The position numbers were made by a program, and so were the translations under genes. From Nocardia beijingensis NBRC 16342 (GTDB taxonomy: Bacteria > Actinomycetota > Actinomycetes > Mycobacteriales > Mycobacteriaceae), in NCBI RefSeq assembly GCF_001612785.1, contig NZ_BDBC01000045.1, positions 89,359-153,358 of the forward strand: a stretch of DNA of 64,000 bases. The letters run 5' to 3'. The notes beneath the pieces were generated by a model. It worked only from the letters and a program-made list of their open reading frames with translations. It was not told the origin of the DNA and did not search any database. Positions 53,501 through 61,409 of the stretch are shown here, in pieces; positions within the stretch are counted from its first letter, which is position 1; each line of letters begins with the position of its first letter.

Positions 53501-54176
53501 TGCCGAGCGGTTCCAGCGCGGTCAGCGCCGCGCCGATCTCGCTGCCGACCAGCATCGTGCCGGTGGTCTCCACCGTGACGTGGGTGATGATCGGGATCCG
53601 GCGGCCCAGCTTCGCCATCGCGCGCTTGCTGCCGGTCACCGCCGCCTTGACCTGCAGCAGGTCCTGGCAGGTCTCGATGAGGATGGCGTCGGCGCCGCCG
53701 TCGAGCATGCCGAGAGCGGCCTCGGTGTAGGCGTCGCGCAGCGCGGCGAACGGGGCGTGACCGAGCGTGGGCAGCTTGGTGCCCGGCCCCATCGAGCCGA
53801 GCACATACCGTGGCGTACCGTCGGGGGACGGCCCCATCTCGTCGGCGACCTCGCGAGCCAGCCGGGTGCCCCCCTCGGAGAGGTCGCGGATCCGGTCGGC
53901 GATGTCGTAGTCGGCGAGATTGGGCAGGTTGCAGCCGAAAGTATTGGTCTCGACCGCGTCGGCGCCCGCTTCGAAATAGGCACGGTGGATGCCGCGCAGC
54001 ACGTCGGGACGGGTGTCGTTGAGGATCTCGTTACAGCCCTCCAACCCGCGGAAATCGTCCAGGGTCAGATCGGCCGCTTGCAGCATGGTGCCCATCGCAC
54101 CGTCGCCGATGACGACACGGCGGCGCAGCGTGTCGAGTAGCGTGGTGTCGAACTCGGCGGGGATGGACGCAGACAT
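50580..54176 (-). CDS. metH: Cobalamin-dependent methionine synthase MetH
   Basis: A 1198-residue modular enzyme transferring methyl from methyltetrahydrofolate to homocysteine through cobalamin. Homocysteine domain: zinc ligands C233, C299 and C300 (GLNCATG, GGCCGTTPEH). Folate domain: about 350-630 (MIGERTNANGSKAF). B12 domain: DVHDIGKN (H749 lower axial ligand). The C-terminal reactivation domain ends near RYSFGYGACPELEDRAKLV. ATG at 54176 has GGAG close upstream; the longer frame is not used. No cobalamin riboswitch is recognisable in the 167-bp leader. Confidence 0.97.
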   Translation of the reverse strand: MSASIPAEFDTTLLDTLRRRVVIGDGAMGTMLQAADLTLDDFRGLEGCNEILNDTRPDVLRGIHRAYFEAGADAVETNTFGCNLPNLADYDIADRIRDLSEGGTRLAREVADEMGPSPDGTPRYVLGSMGPGTKLPTLGHAPFAALRDAYTEAALGMLDGGADAILIETCQDLLQVKAAVTGSKRAMAKLGRRIPIITHVTVETTGTMLVGSEIGAALTALEPLGIDMIGLNCATGPDEMSEHLRHLSRHAQVPVSVMPNAGLPVLGADGAVYPLTPEELAVALRGFVTEFGLALVGGCCGTTPEHIRQVTAAVREVEPTLPPIAERRAPVHEPSVSSMYTAVPFEQDASVLMIGERTNANGSKAFRDAMLAGDWQKCLDIAKDQTRDGAHMLDLCVDYVGRDGTRDMAELASRLATASTLPIMLDSTETPVLRAGLEHLGGRCAVNSVNYEDGAGPDSRFQQTMRLVAEHGAAVVALTIDEEGQARTAAKKVEIAERLIADITGNWGLSESDIIIDTLTFTLGTGQEESRRDGLETIEAIRELKRRHPRVQTTLGLSNISFGLNPAARQVLNSVFMHECVQAGLDSAIVHASKILPISRIPEEQREVALDLVYDRRAEGYDPLQKLMALFEGVSTSSSKASRAEELAALPLFERLERRIVDGERAGMEADLDAAMAEVPPLQIINETLLAGMKTVGELFGSGQMQLPFVLQSAEVMKAAVAYLEPHMEATDDSGKGRIVLATVKGDVHDIGKNLVDIILSNNGYEVVNLGIKQPIGTILDAAVDKKADVIGMSGLLVKSTVVMKENLEELNAKGVAEQFPVLLGGAALTRSYVENDLADVYEGDVHYARDAFEGLRLMDDIMTRKRGGDLDPDSPEAIAEREKAAERKARHERSKRIAAERRAAEAPVVVPERSDVAADLPVPVPPFWGTRVVKGLAVHEYSGLLDERALFLGQWGLRGQRGGDGPGYEELVETEGRPRLRAWLDRLSTEGVLQHAAVVYGYFPAVSEGDDVIVLTEPEPDAPERHRFTFPRQQRDRFLCIADFIRSREHARATGQVDVLPFQLVTMGQPIADFANELFAGDSYRDYLEVHGIGVQLTEALAEYWHRRIREELVLDGHAVADSDPADVQEYFKLGYRGARYSFGYGACPELEDRAKLVDLLEADRIGVVLSEELQLHPEQSTDAFVLLHPEAKYFNA

Positions 54177-54331
54177 GCGCTCCAGCGTAGTGGGCGGGGC
54201 CGACGATCCAGGCCACGGCGTCGAGCCTCGGTGTTCTGGACCACACGCGCCGCATGGCGCCGCCCTGTCCGCGCGCGGAAACACGCCACCCGGTCCGGCC
54301 GTCATACGACACGCCATTTCGCCGCACGCCG

Positions 54332-54337
54332 TAGGCT
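54332..54337 (+). promoter_or_regulatory. -10 box of a probable leaderless promoter (PAC2 gene)
   Basis: TAGGCT ends 6 nt before the GTG at 54344, with no ribosome-binding site between them. Confidence 0.55.
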
Positions 54338-54343
54338 GACCGA

Positions 54344-55228
54344 GTGAACGCCAGTGAAACTCCCGATCCGGAACTGCCGACGTTGCGGGATCCGGTACTG
54401 GTCGCCGCCTTCGAGGGGTGGAACGACGCCGGTGACGCGGCCAGCGGCGCCGTCGAGCATCTGGAACTGATCTGGGACGCCGAGCCGTTGGCCGAGCTCG
54501 ACTCCGAGGATTACTACGACTATCAGGTCAACCGGCCGACGGTGCGTCAGGTGGACGGTGTGACCAGGGAAATCCAGTGGCCGTCGACGATGCTGTCGGT
54601 CTGCTCGCCCCCCGGCAGCGACCGCGACGTGGTGCTGCTGCGCGGCATCGAACCGAATATGCGCTGGCGCAGCTTCTGCGGCGACCTGCTGGAGTTCATC
54701 GAGCAGCTCGGGGTGCAGACCGTGGTCATTCTCGGAGCGCTGCTCGCGGACACTCCGCACACCCGCCCGGTGCCGGTGACCGGCTCGGCCTACAGCAAGG
54801 AGGCGGCCGAGCGGTTCAACCTGGAACAGACCCGGTACGAGGGTCCGACCGGGATCACCGGCGTGCTGCAGGACCAGTGCGTGAAGGCGGGGGTCCCGGC
54901 GGTGTCGTTCTGGGCCGCCGTCCCGCACTATGTCTCCCAGCCGCCCAATCCGAAGGCGACGATCGCGCTGCTGCACCGGGTCGAGGACGTGCTCGACATC
55001 GAGGTGCCGCTGGGCGAGCTGCCCAAGCAGGCCGAGGACTGGGAGACCGCGGTGAACGAGATGACCGTGGGTGACGAGGAGATCAGCGAGTACGTCCGCT
55101 CGCTGGAGGAGCGTGGCGACGCCGCGGTCGACGTGAACGAGGCGATGGCCAAGATCGATGGCGATGCCATCGCGGCGGAATTCGAGAAGTACCTGCGCAG
55201 ACGGGGTCCGGGCAGCTTCGGCCTCTGA
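54344..55228 (+). CDS. PAC2 family protein
   Basis: A 294-residue protein of the PAC2 (proteasome assembly chaperone 2-like) family, corresponding to Rv2125. It shows DPVLVAAFEGWNDAGDAASG, VVLLRGIEPNMRWRSFC and VPHYVSQPPNPKATIALL. Archaeal and eukaryotic PAC2 proteins help assemble proteasomes; whether bacterial members do so is not known. It is divergent from metH and shares this position in mycobacteria. Confidence 0.92.
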   Translation: MNASETPDPELPTLRDPVLVAAFEGWNDAGDAASGAVEHLELIWDAEPLAELDSEDYYDYQVNRPTVRQVDGVTREIQWPSTMLSVCSPPGSDRDVVLLRGIEPNMRWRSFCGDLLEFIEQLGVQTVVILGALLADTPHTRPVPVTGSAYSKEAAERFNLEQTRYEGPTGITGVLQDQCVKAGVPAVSFWAAVPHYVSQPPNPKATIALLHRVEDVLDIEVPLGELPKQAEDWETAVNEMTVGDEEISEYVRSLEERGDAAVDVNEAMAKIDGDAIAAEFEKYLRRRGPGSFGL

Positions 55229-55327
55229 CCGGTTGCGCGGCGGCGCGTTCGGCGCTGCCCGCCGGTGGGCGCAGGGTTCACCGGAAGTTCGCCGGGGGGC
55301 CACCTTCGGGTCGGAACGACCGCCTCC

Positions 55328-55333
55328 TACACT
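55328..55333 (+). promoter_or_regulatory. -10 box of a probable leaderless promoter (adenylation-acyltransferase fusion)
   Basis: TACACT ends 7 nt before the GTG at 55341, so the mRNA would start at the initiation codon. Confidence 0.5.
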
Positions 55334-55340
55334 TTCGCCG

Positions 55341-57932
55341 GTGACCGCCCATCCGATCGTCGAGCGTCTGCGCACCTTCGACGAGCGGATCGCCGTCCAG
55401 TGCCCCGACCGCGCGGGCGCGGACGGCGGCGCCGGAGCCTCAGCCCTCCGGCAGGTGACCTACGCTCGGCTTGCGTCGCTCGTCGAGGCTTTCGCGAACG
55501 AGCTCGGCCCGGCCCGCCGCCTCGTCGCGCTCGCCGCGCGCAACGATCTCGCCTCGCTCGTCGCCTACCTCGGAGCGCTCGACGCCGGATGCGTCGTCTT
55601 GCTGACCGAGCGGATCACTGCGGGGTTGCGGGAGACCTACGACCCGGACGTGCTGATCGAGGACGGGCGCGTCCAGGTGGTCCGGGAGCACTCGGCGCAT
55701 CGCCTGCATCCGGATCTCGCGCTGCTGCTGAGCACCTCGGGGTCCACCGGCTCGCCCAAGCTGGTCCGGCTCTCGGCGACGAACCTGCGCGCCAACGCGG
55801 CGGCCGTCGCCGAGTACCTGGCCATCGGCCCGGACGATTGCGCGGCCACCACCCTGCCGATGTTCTACTGCTACGGGCTGTCGGTGGTGCACAGCCACCT
55901 GTGGCGTGGGGCGAGCCTCATGCTCACCGACCAGTCGGTATTGGACAGCCAGTTCTGGCAGGCCTTCCGGAACTGTCGCGCAACGTCGTTCGCCGCGGTT
56001 CCCTACACCATCGATCTGCTCGACCGCATCGGTTTCGCCCGCATGGACCTGCCCCACCTGCGCTGTGTCACCCAGGCCGGTGGGCGGCTCGCGCCCGAAC
56101 GGGTACGGGAGTACGCCGCGCTCGGCCGGGAACGCGGCTGGCAGTTCGTCGTCATGTACGGCCAGACCGAGGCCACCGCGCGAATGGCCTATCTGCCCGC
56201 TCATCTGGCGAGCGCGCACCCCGACTGCATCGGAATACCGATTCCGGGCGGCGAATTCACCCTCGAGCCGCTCGACGGAGCCGACAACGGGGACGAACCG
56301 CGCGAACTGGTCTATCGCGGCGCCAATGTGATGATGGGGTACGCGAAGTCCGCCGCCGACCTCGCTCTCGGCCGCACGGTCGATGCCCTGCGCACCGGCG
56401 ACCTGGCCCGGCGCACCCCCGAGGGCTTGTATCAGGTCGTCGGCAGGCGTAGCCGGTTCGCCAAGATCTTCGGATTGCGCATCGATCTGGAGCGTCTCGA
56501 ATCCGGACTCGCGAAAGCCGGTTTCACGGCGTGCTGCACCGACGACGACGCCCACCTCGTCGTCGCCGTGGAGACCTCCCGGTCCGATCCGACCGAACTC
56601 GCCGCCCGGCTGTCCGGACTGCCCGCCGCCGCCATCCGGGTCCACTCGGTCGAACGGATCCCACGGCTACCGAACGGCAAACCTGACTATCCCGCTATCC
56701 GCCGACTGGCCGAATCCGCCCCGCCGGTGCGCGACATCCGCACCCTCTACGCCACGACGCTCGGCATGGATCCCGCGCGGATCCACCCGGACAGCACCTT
56801 CGTCGACCTCGGCGGGAACTCGCTCACCTACGTCACCACCGCGGCGCGCCTCGAGCGGGCGCTCGGCCGACTGCCCACCGACTGGCCGAACACCTCCGTA
56901 GCGGAATTGGCACGGATACCAGAGGGGCGCAGGCGTTTCGGGCGCGCGCTCGACACCGGGACGCTGCTGCGCGCGATCGGCATCGTGCTCATCGTGAGCT
57001 CGCACGCCGGAGTGTTCGTGCTCTGGGGCGCGGCGCACGTGCTGCTGGGCGTGGCCGGCTTCAACTTCGCGCGGTTCGGCGTCACCGCCGCGCCGCCCGC
57101 CGAACGATTGCGTCACACCATGCGCGCCGTGGGGTACATCGCGGTGCCCACGGCGGTCTGGGTCGCGCTGACATTGACCCGCACCGACTACTACGGCTGG
57201 CAGAATGTCCTGTTACTGAACAAGATTCTCGGCCCGCACGACAGCGCCACCGCAGGGCACCTGTGGTTTCTCGAGGTGCTCGTGTATTTCATGCTGGCGG
57301 CCGGGTTGCTGATCCGGATTCCCGTGGTGGACCGGTGGCAACGAGCCGAGCCGTTCTGGTTCGCGATGGCGCTGGTCGCGCTGAGCCTCGTCTTTCGATA
57401 CCAGGCGTTCGGTCTGTATTCGGCGAAGGATGTTCCGTTCTCTCCGCTGGCGGTGTGGCTCTTCGCGCTCGGCTGGGCGGCGGCGAAGGCGACGTCGATG
57501 TGGCAGCGGATGGCGGTCAGTGCCGTCGTACTGATCACGGTGCCCGGATATTTCGGCGTCCCCGAACGGGAACGTTTGGTCATGGTGGGTTTGCTCGCAC
57601 TGGTGTGGTTGTCCGCGGTCCGCGTCCCCGCCGTCGTCGCCGTCTGCGCGGCGGTGCTGGCCGACGGCTCGCTGTTCGTCTATCTGCTGCACTGGCAGGT
57701 ATACCCGCTGTTCGAACAGCACCGGTTCGCGGGGCTGCTCGCTTCCCTGGCAGCGGGTGTACTCGTCACCGGCGCGGTGACCGGGCTGCGACGCTGGGGG
57801 TCGGTGCGGTACCGGACGATTCGGTCGCGACGGTCAGCTCTCCACGGTCCACACCCGCGCCGCCGCCTCCTGAGCCAGTTTGGCGATCAGGATGTCGCGC
57901 GGAATCGTCTGACCGGCAAAGTGATCGAGTGA
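55341..57932 (+). CDS. Adenylation - carrier protein - membrane acyltransferase fusion
   Basis: An 863-residue three-part protein. Residues 1-450 are an AMP-forming acyl/aminoacyl-adenylating enzyme: LLSTSGSTGSPK (P-loop, 129-140), YGQTEA (273), RTGDL and LPNGKPDY (catalytic K447). Residues 465-540 are a carrier domain with the phosphopantetheine Ser S494 (DLGGNSLTYV). From about 550 to 845 is an acyltransferase-3-like domain (LLRAIGIVLIVSSHAGVF) with about 10 membrane spans. It could activate an acid and transfer it across the membrane. The 3' end overlaps the convergent gene at 57834 by 99 bp. Substrate unknown. Confidence 0.85.
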   Translation: MTAHPIVERLRTFDERIAVQCPDRAGADGGAGASALRQVTYARLASLVEAFANELGPARRLVALAARNDLASLVAYLGALDAGCVVLLTERITAGLRETYDPDVLIEDGRVQVVREHSAHRLHPDLALLLSTSGSTGSPKLVRLSATNLRANAAAVAEYLAIGPDDCAATTLPMFYCYGLSVVHSHLWRGASLMLTDQSVLDSQFWQAFRNCRATSFAAVPYTIDLLDRIGFARMDLPHLRCVTQAGGRLAPERVREYAALGRERGWQFVVMYGQTEATARMAYLPAHLASAHPDCIGIPIPGGEFTLEPLDGADNGDEPRELVYRGANVMMGYAKSAADLALGRTVDALRTGDLARRTPEGLYQVVGRRSRFAKIFGLRIDLERLESGLAKAGFTACCTDDDAHLVVAVETSRSDPTELAARLSGLPAAAIRVHSVERIPRLPNGKPDYPAIRRLAESAPPVRDIRTLYATTLGMDPARIHPDSTFVDLGGNSLTYVTTAARLERALGRLPTDWPNTSVAELARIPEGRRRFGRALDTGTLLRAIGIVLIVSSHAGVFVLWGAAHVLLGVAGFNFARFGVTAAPPAERLRHTMRAVGYIAVPTAVWVALTLTRTDYYGWQNVLLLNKILGPHDSATAGHLWFLEVLVYFMLAAGLLIRIPVVDRWQRAEPFWFAMALVALSLVFRYQAFGLYSAKDVPFSPLAVWLFALGWAAAKATSMWQRMAVSAVVLITVPGYFGVPERERLVMVGLLALVWLSAVRVPAVVAVCAAVLADGSLFVYLLHWQVYPLFEQHRFAGLLASLAAGVLVTGAVTGLRRWGSVRYRTIRSRRSALHGPHPRRRLLSQFGDQDVARNRLTGKVIE

Positions 57933-58139
57933 GGGAACCACGACATGGTGCGCGTCCGCGCGCTTGAGTTCCGCCGTGAGCTCGGCGAAAGCCGTCCCGT
58001 CACCGCCGGTCGATTCATGGAACGTTGCGGCGAAGCACAGCCCTTCCTCCCGGGCGAGGCTGCTCATCGCGGCCTCGAGCTCTTTGCTATGGCCGTCGGC
58101 CAGATCGTCACGCAAGTATCCATAGATCAACGCTTCCAC
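57834..58139 (-). CDS. Small resolvase-fold protein (recombinase N-terminal-like)
   Basis: A 101-residue protein matching only the N-terminal catalytic-fold half of serine recombinases (EALIYGYLRDDLADGHSKEL, VVPSLDHFAGQTIPRD). The nucleophile Ser of serine recombinases is not at its normal place and there is no DNA-binding domain, so strand exchange is unlikely. It may be a regulator. GTG at 58139 has CGGAGG 5 nt upstream. It is convergent with the fusion gene, overlapping it by 99 bp, and divergent from the HTH regulator. Confidence 0.75.
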   Translation of the reverse strand: MEALIYGYLRDDLADGHSKELEAAMSSLAREEGLCFAATFHESTGGDGTAFAELTAELKRADAHHVVVPSLDHFAGQTIPRDILIAKLAQEAAARVWTVES

Positions 58140-58215
58140 CCGAACCTCCGTTGGATTGGGATCGCTGTTCTCTTATGTGGATCCACCCGTTTTACGGGGT
58201 ATTTGCGCTTCGTGC

Positions 58216-58243
58216 AAGAGCAGATGTACTTGCAACTGCTCTT
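58216..58243. promoter_or_regulatory. Inverted repeat in the divergent promoter region
   Basis: AAGAGCAG-N12-CTGCTCTT is a perfect 8+8 inverted repeat between the resolvase-fold gene and the HTH regulator, 135 bp upstream of the latter. It may be an operator bound by the regulator. Confidence 0.4.
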
Positions 58244-58377
58244 ACAGGAGGGGCTGGCAAACTTCTAGCGCCAGTTCAAGCATGCACAACGCGGGCCGGC
58301 GAAAGTAGCTGGCAACACACGGACATCTACCTGCCCTCTTCGGGCCACCAAGCGTTAACTGGTGCGATACTACAGAC

Positions 58378-59610
58378 GTGGCCGCTACCGACGATCGACC
58401 CGTCTGGGCAGTCCGAATGCGTTCCGAGCGTGACGCGAGGGGGTGGTCGCAAGCCGACGCTGTTCGCGTGATGCGTGGAAAGTCTTCGCACAACCTGCCG
58501 ACCGACAGTACTCTCCTACGCAACTGGCGCCGTTGGGAATCGGGCGAATCGCGCCCCGACGACTTCTACGCGCCCATCATCGCCGCCACCTTCGACACGG
58601 TGACCGCGGCGTTCTTTCCCAAGGTCAGACCAAACAGGGACGACGAATTGCTCTCGGCGACCGGCATGGACACCCTCGAGTTCATCGGACGCCTCCGCAT
58701 GTCCGATGTGTCCTCGGTGACCCTGGAGGCCATCCGCATCACCGCCGAACGCCTGTGCTGCGAATACTCCTACGCCGACCCGCACGACCTGCACACCGAG
58801 GGCACCGCGTGGCTGCGCAGGATCACCTCGTTGCTGGACGGTCGCCTGACCCTGGCCCAGCATCGCGAGATCCTCGTGCTCGCCGGATGGGTCGCGCTGC
58901 TGGTCGGCTGCGTCGACTACGACCTCGGCCGGCGCACCGCCGCGGAGGCGACCCGCCGCGCCGCCCAGTCGCTGGCGCAGGAAGCGGAGAACATCGAGAT
59001 CGCCGCATGGGCAGCGGAAATGACCGCGTGGTTCGCGCTGACCCAGGGCAACTACCGCGGTGTCATCGAGGCCGTTCAGCCGACGCTGGAAGTAAGCCAG
59101 CACCTGCGCGTCGGTGTCCAGCTCGCCGCCCAGCGCGCCAAAGCGTGGGCGAGGCTGGGTAATCCGCGCGAGGTGGAAGCGGCGCTCGACGAGGGCCGAG
59201 CTATCTTGGAGCGACTCGATCATCCGGCGAATCTGGACAACCATTTCGTCATCGACGCGAACAAGTTCGACTTCTACGCGATGGACTGCTGCCGGGTCGC
59301 GGGCGAGGATCGGCTCGCCGAAACCTACGCGCGCGAAGTGATCCGCAACGCCACCCGCCCCGACGGCAGCCTGCGCAATCCGATGCGGGTCTCCGAGGCG
59401 CATCTGACCCTGGCCGTGGTCGCGGTGCGCGACCGTGACCTGGAACTCGCGGTCACCGAGGGCATGCGCGCGTTCGCGGGTGGCAGGCGGTCGGTGCCCT
59501 CGCTGATGTGGATCGCGGGGGAGGTCGCGCGCGAGATCATCGAGCGGTTCCCGGGCGACCCGCGTACCCGCGCTTACCTGGATCAGTTGCGTTCGTTGTC
59601 CGTCGAGTGA
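58378..59610 (+). CDS. HTH regulator with TPR-like repeats (XRE type)
   Basis: A 410-residue protein. Residues 5-80 form an XRE-like helix-turn-helix (VWAVRMRSERDARGWSQADA ... NWRRWESGESRPDDFYAPII). The remaining 330 residues are alpha-helical repeats resembling TPRs (EAENIEIAAWAAEMTAWFAL, LRVGVQLAAQRAKAWARLGN). The type is common in actinomycetes. GATACT (58366-58371) lies 6 nt before the GTG, giving a leaderless mRNA. It precedes the Wadjet genes by 108 bp and may regulate them (inference). Confidence 0.87.
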   Translation: MAATDDRPVWAVRMRSERDARGWSQADAVRVMRGKSSHNLPTDSTLLRNWRRWESGESRPDDFYAPIIAATFDTVTAAFFPKVRPNRDDELLSATGMDTLEFIGRLRMSDVSSVTLEAIRITAERLCCEYSYADPHDLHTEGTAWLRRITSLLDGRLTLAQHREILVLAGWVALLVGCVDYDLGRRTAAEATRRAAQSLAQEAENIEIAAWAAEMTAWFALTQGNYRGVIEAVQPTLEVSQHLRVGVQLAAQRAKAWARLGNPREVEAALDEGRAILERLDHPANLDNHFVIDANKFDFYAMDCCRVAGEDRLAETYAREVIRNATRPDGSLRNPMRVSEAHLTLAVVAVRDRDLELAVTEGMRAFAGGRRSVPSLMWIAGEVAREIIERFPGDPRTRAYLDQLRSLSVE

Positions 59611-59704
59611 GCCGACCTGCGCCGCGGTCGCGGCGAACGGTGACGAACCGGACGCGGCCACGCCGAACTCCGGAACGTCGTGCGGGCGGCGATCGGCCCG
59701 CTAC

Positions 59705-59710
59705 TACCCT
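59705..59710 (+). promoter_or_regulatory. -10 box of a probable leaderless promoter for the Wadjet operon
   Basis: TACCCT lies 7 nt before the jetA GTG (59718). The operon may start here independently of the HTH gene. Confidence 0.5.
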
Positions 59711-59717
59711 GTTCCCG

Positions 59718-61409
59718 GTGACCGACTCCGATGACGGCTGGGCCGACGCCCACTGGGACGACCGGCTGCGGCTGTTCTCCTTCGCCACCGCCGAGCGGCG
59801 CGCCGATTACCTCCGGGTGCTGCGCGCGTTCGACGGCGCGCGGGCGGCGTACGTGGTGCTGCTGCACGCGGACGACGTCGCGGAGTGGATCGAACGCATC
59901 GGGAACACGCCACACCCGTCCGAACCGGCTGGCACAAACCAAACGGTCGCGAAGACGGGGGCGGATTCGCAGCGGTCGGGTACCCGTCCACCCGAGCGCG
60001 AGCCGGAAACCGCTGCGCCGGACCGGCCCCCGGCCGCTCCCGGCCGGACCGCGGCGACGGCGCTGACCGCCGCCGAGATCGGCCCGCTGCTCGACCAGCT
60101 GCACCAATGGGGCGTGCTGGAGCGCAGTTACGACGGAACCCGCGCCGCGACGCTGGCCGAATACCGCAATCGGCATTACGTGTACCAGTTCTCCCAGGCC
60201 GGTTTCCAGGCCTACCAGGCAGTCGCCGGTGTGCTCAGCGCCCGGCTCGACGAAGCCTCGTTGTCGCGCCTGGTGCTGCCGGAGCTGCTGGCCGATCTGC
60301 ACACCCTTGCCGAGGTCAACCGGGCGGGCGACGCCGAGCGCGTCTATCGCACGCTGCGCCGTCTCGACACCGCGCTGTCCGACCTGGCCGCCCGTGCCGC
60401 GCACTTCTATCTCGGGCTCGGCGACCTGGTCCGCACCACCGAGATCACGCCGGAATCGTTTCTCGCGCACAAGGACGCGTTGCTGGCGCACATGCGGGAG
60501 TTCAGCCTCGACCTGGCCCGGTTCACCCCGCGGCTGGCCGCCGCGATCCTCGAGATCGAGGAGACCGGCGTCGAGGACCTGATCGTCCGCGCCGCGCGCT
60601 GCGACGAGCGGGTGTTGCTGAGCGTCGAGGAACGCCGGTCGGATTGGCAGGCCAGGTGGGACGGACTGCGGACCTGGTTCGTGGCCTCCGCCGGCGGTGA
60701 ACAGGCGGGGACGACGGAAGCCGAACGGCTGCGCGAGGCCACCATGAGCGCCATCGCCGCGGTGCTGTCGTTGCTGCGGCGGGTCACCGAGACGCGCAGG
60801 GGCGGGGTGAGCCGGGAGTCAGCGCTGCGTCATCTGGCCGGCTGGTTCACCGCGGCGCCGACTGTGGACAGCGCCCACGCGCTGTTCGACGCGGTGTTCG
60901 GACTCGGCAAACCGCGGCACCTGGCGATGGAGCACCCCGACGCCGACGTCATCCCGGCGATTCGATCTTGGTGGGACGCACCGCCGTTGGAGATCTCGCG
61001 CACGCTCGCCGAGACCGGACGCCCGCCCTCGGCCGGCGCGCCCGCCCGCATCCACCGCAACGACGCGGGTATCCGGCGTCTGCGCGAGGCGCAGCTGGAC
61101 GCGCAGCGGGCCCGCGCCGAGGCCGCCAGGTCACTGGCCTCCGGCGACGTGCACGAACGAGTGCTCGACGACCGGGAGACCGAAGTGCTGCTGCGGCTGC
61201 TGGACGCCGCGTCCACCGCCTGGGTTCCGGTGCGGGGCCGGGTGGCCGGCACCACCGGCTCCGACAGCGGCGTCACCTTGACGGTGTCCGAGCACGACGG
61301 CCCGACCGTCGTGCGCACCACCCGTGGGCTGCTGCGGTTGAACAACCGGTCGCTGAAGATCGAGCAGACGACCGGGGCGCGGCCCCGCCCGCGCGGGGAG
61401 CACGGCTGA
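59718..61409 (+). CDS. jetA: Wadjet type II component JetA (TIGR02677/DUF2397)
   Basis: A 563-residue kleisin-like subunit of the type II Wadjet anti-plasmid complex. It begins LFSFATAERRADYLRVLRAF and has the DUF2397 pattern EYRNRHYVYQFSQAGFQAYQ and VLPELLADLHTLAEV. Residues ~70-120 are a Pro/Thr-rich spacer not seen in the core family. The C-terminal third has a basic segment (LREAQLDAQRARAEAARSLA). GTG at 59718 follows a -10 box; jetB starts in the stop (TGATG). Confidence 0.9.
   Translation: MTDSDDGWADAHWDDRLRLFSFATAERRADYLRVLRAFDGARAAYVVLLHADDVAEWIERIGNTPHPSEPAGTNQTVAKTGADSQRSGTRPPEREPETAAPDRPPAAPGRTAATALTAAEIGPLLDQLHQWGVLERSYDGTRAATLAEYRNRHYVYQFSQAGFQAYQAVAGVLSARLDEASLSRLVLPELLADLHTLAEVNRAGDAERVYRTLRRLDTALSDLAARAAHFYLGLGDLVRTTEITPESFLAHKDALLAHMREFSLDLARFTPRLAAAILEIEETGVEDLIVRAARCDERVLLSVEERRSDWQARWDGLRTWFVASAGGEQAGTTEAERLREATMSAIAAVLSLLRRVTETRRGGVSRESALRHLAGWFTAAPTVDSAHALFDAVFGLGKPRHLAMEHPDADVIPAIRSWWDAPPLEISRTLAETGRPPSAGAPARIHRNDAGIRRLREAQLDAQRARAEAARSLASGDVHERVLDDRETEVLLRLLDAASTAWVPVRGRVAGTTGSDSGVTLTVSEHDGPTVVRTTRGLLRLNNRSLKIEQTTGARPRPRGEHG

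Noticed and set aside
51357..54140. A 927-codon plus-strand open frame opposite metH
   Set aside because: Complement of the metH reading frame; composition dominated by His, Gly, Arg and Gln, with no recognisable motif.
54177..54343. Cobalamin riboswitch in front of metH
   Set aside because: Only 167 bp lie between metH and the divergent gene, and no B12-box-like conserved core could be found.
57834..58139. Functional serine recombinase or integrase of a mobile element
   Set aside because: Only about 100 residues of the catalytic fold are present, without the DNA-binding half, flanking att-like repeats or other mobile-element genes.
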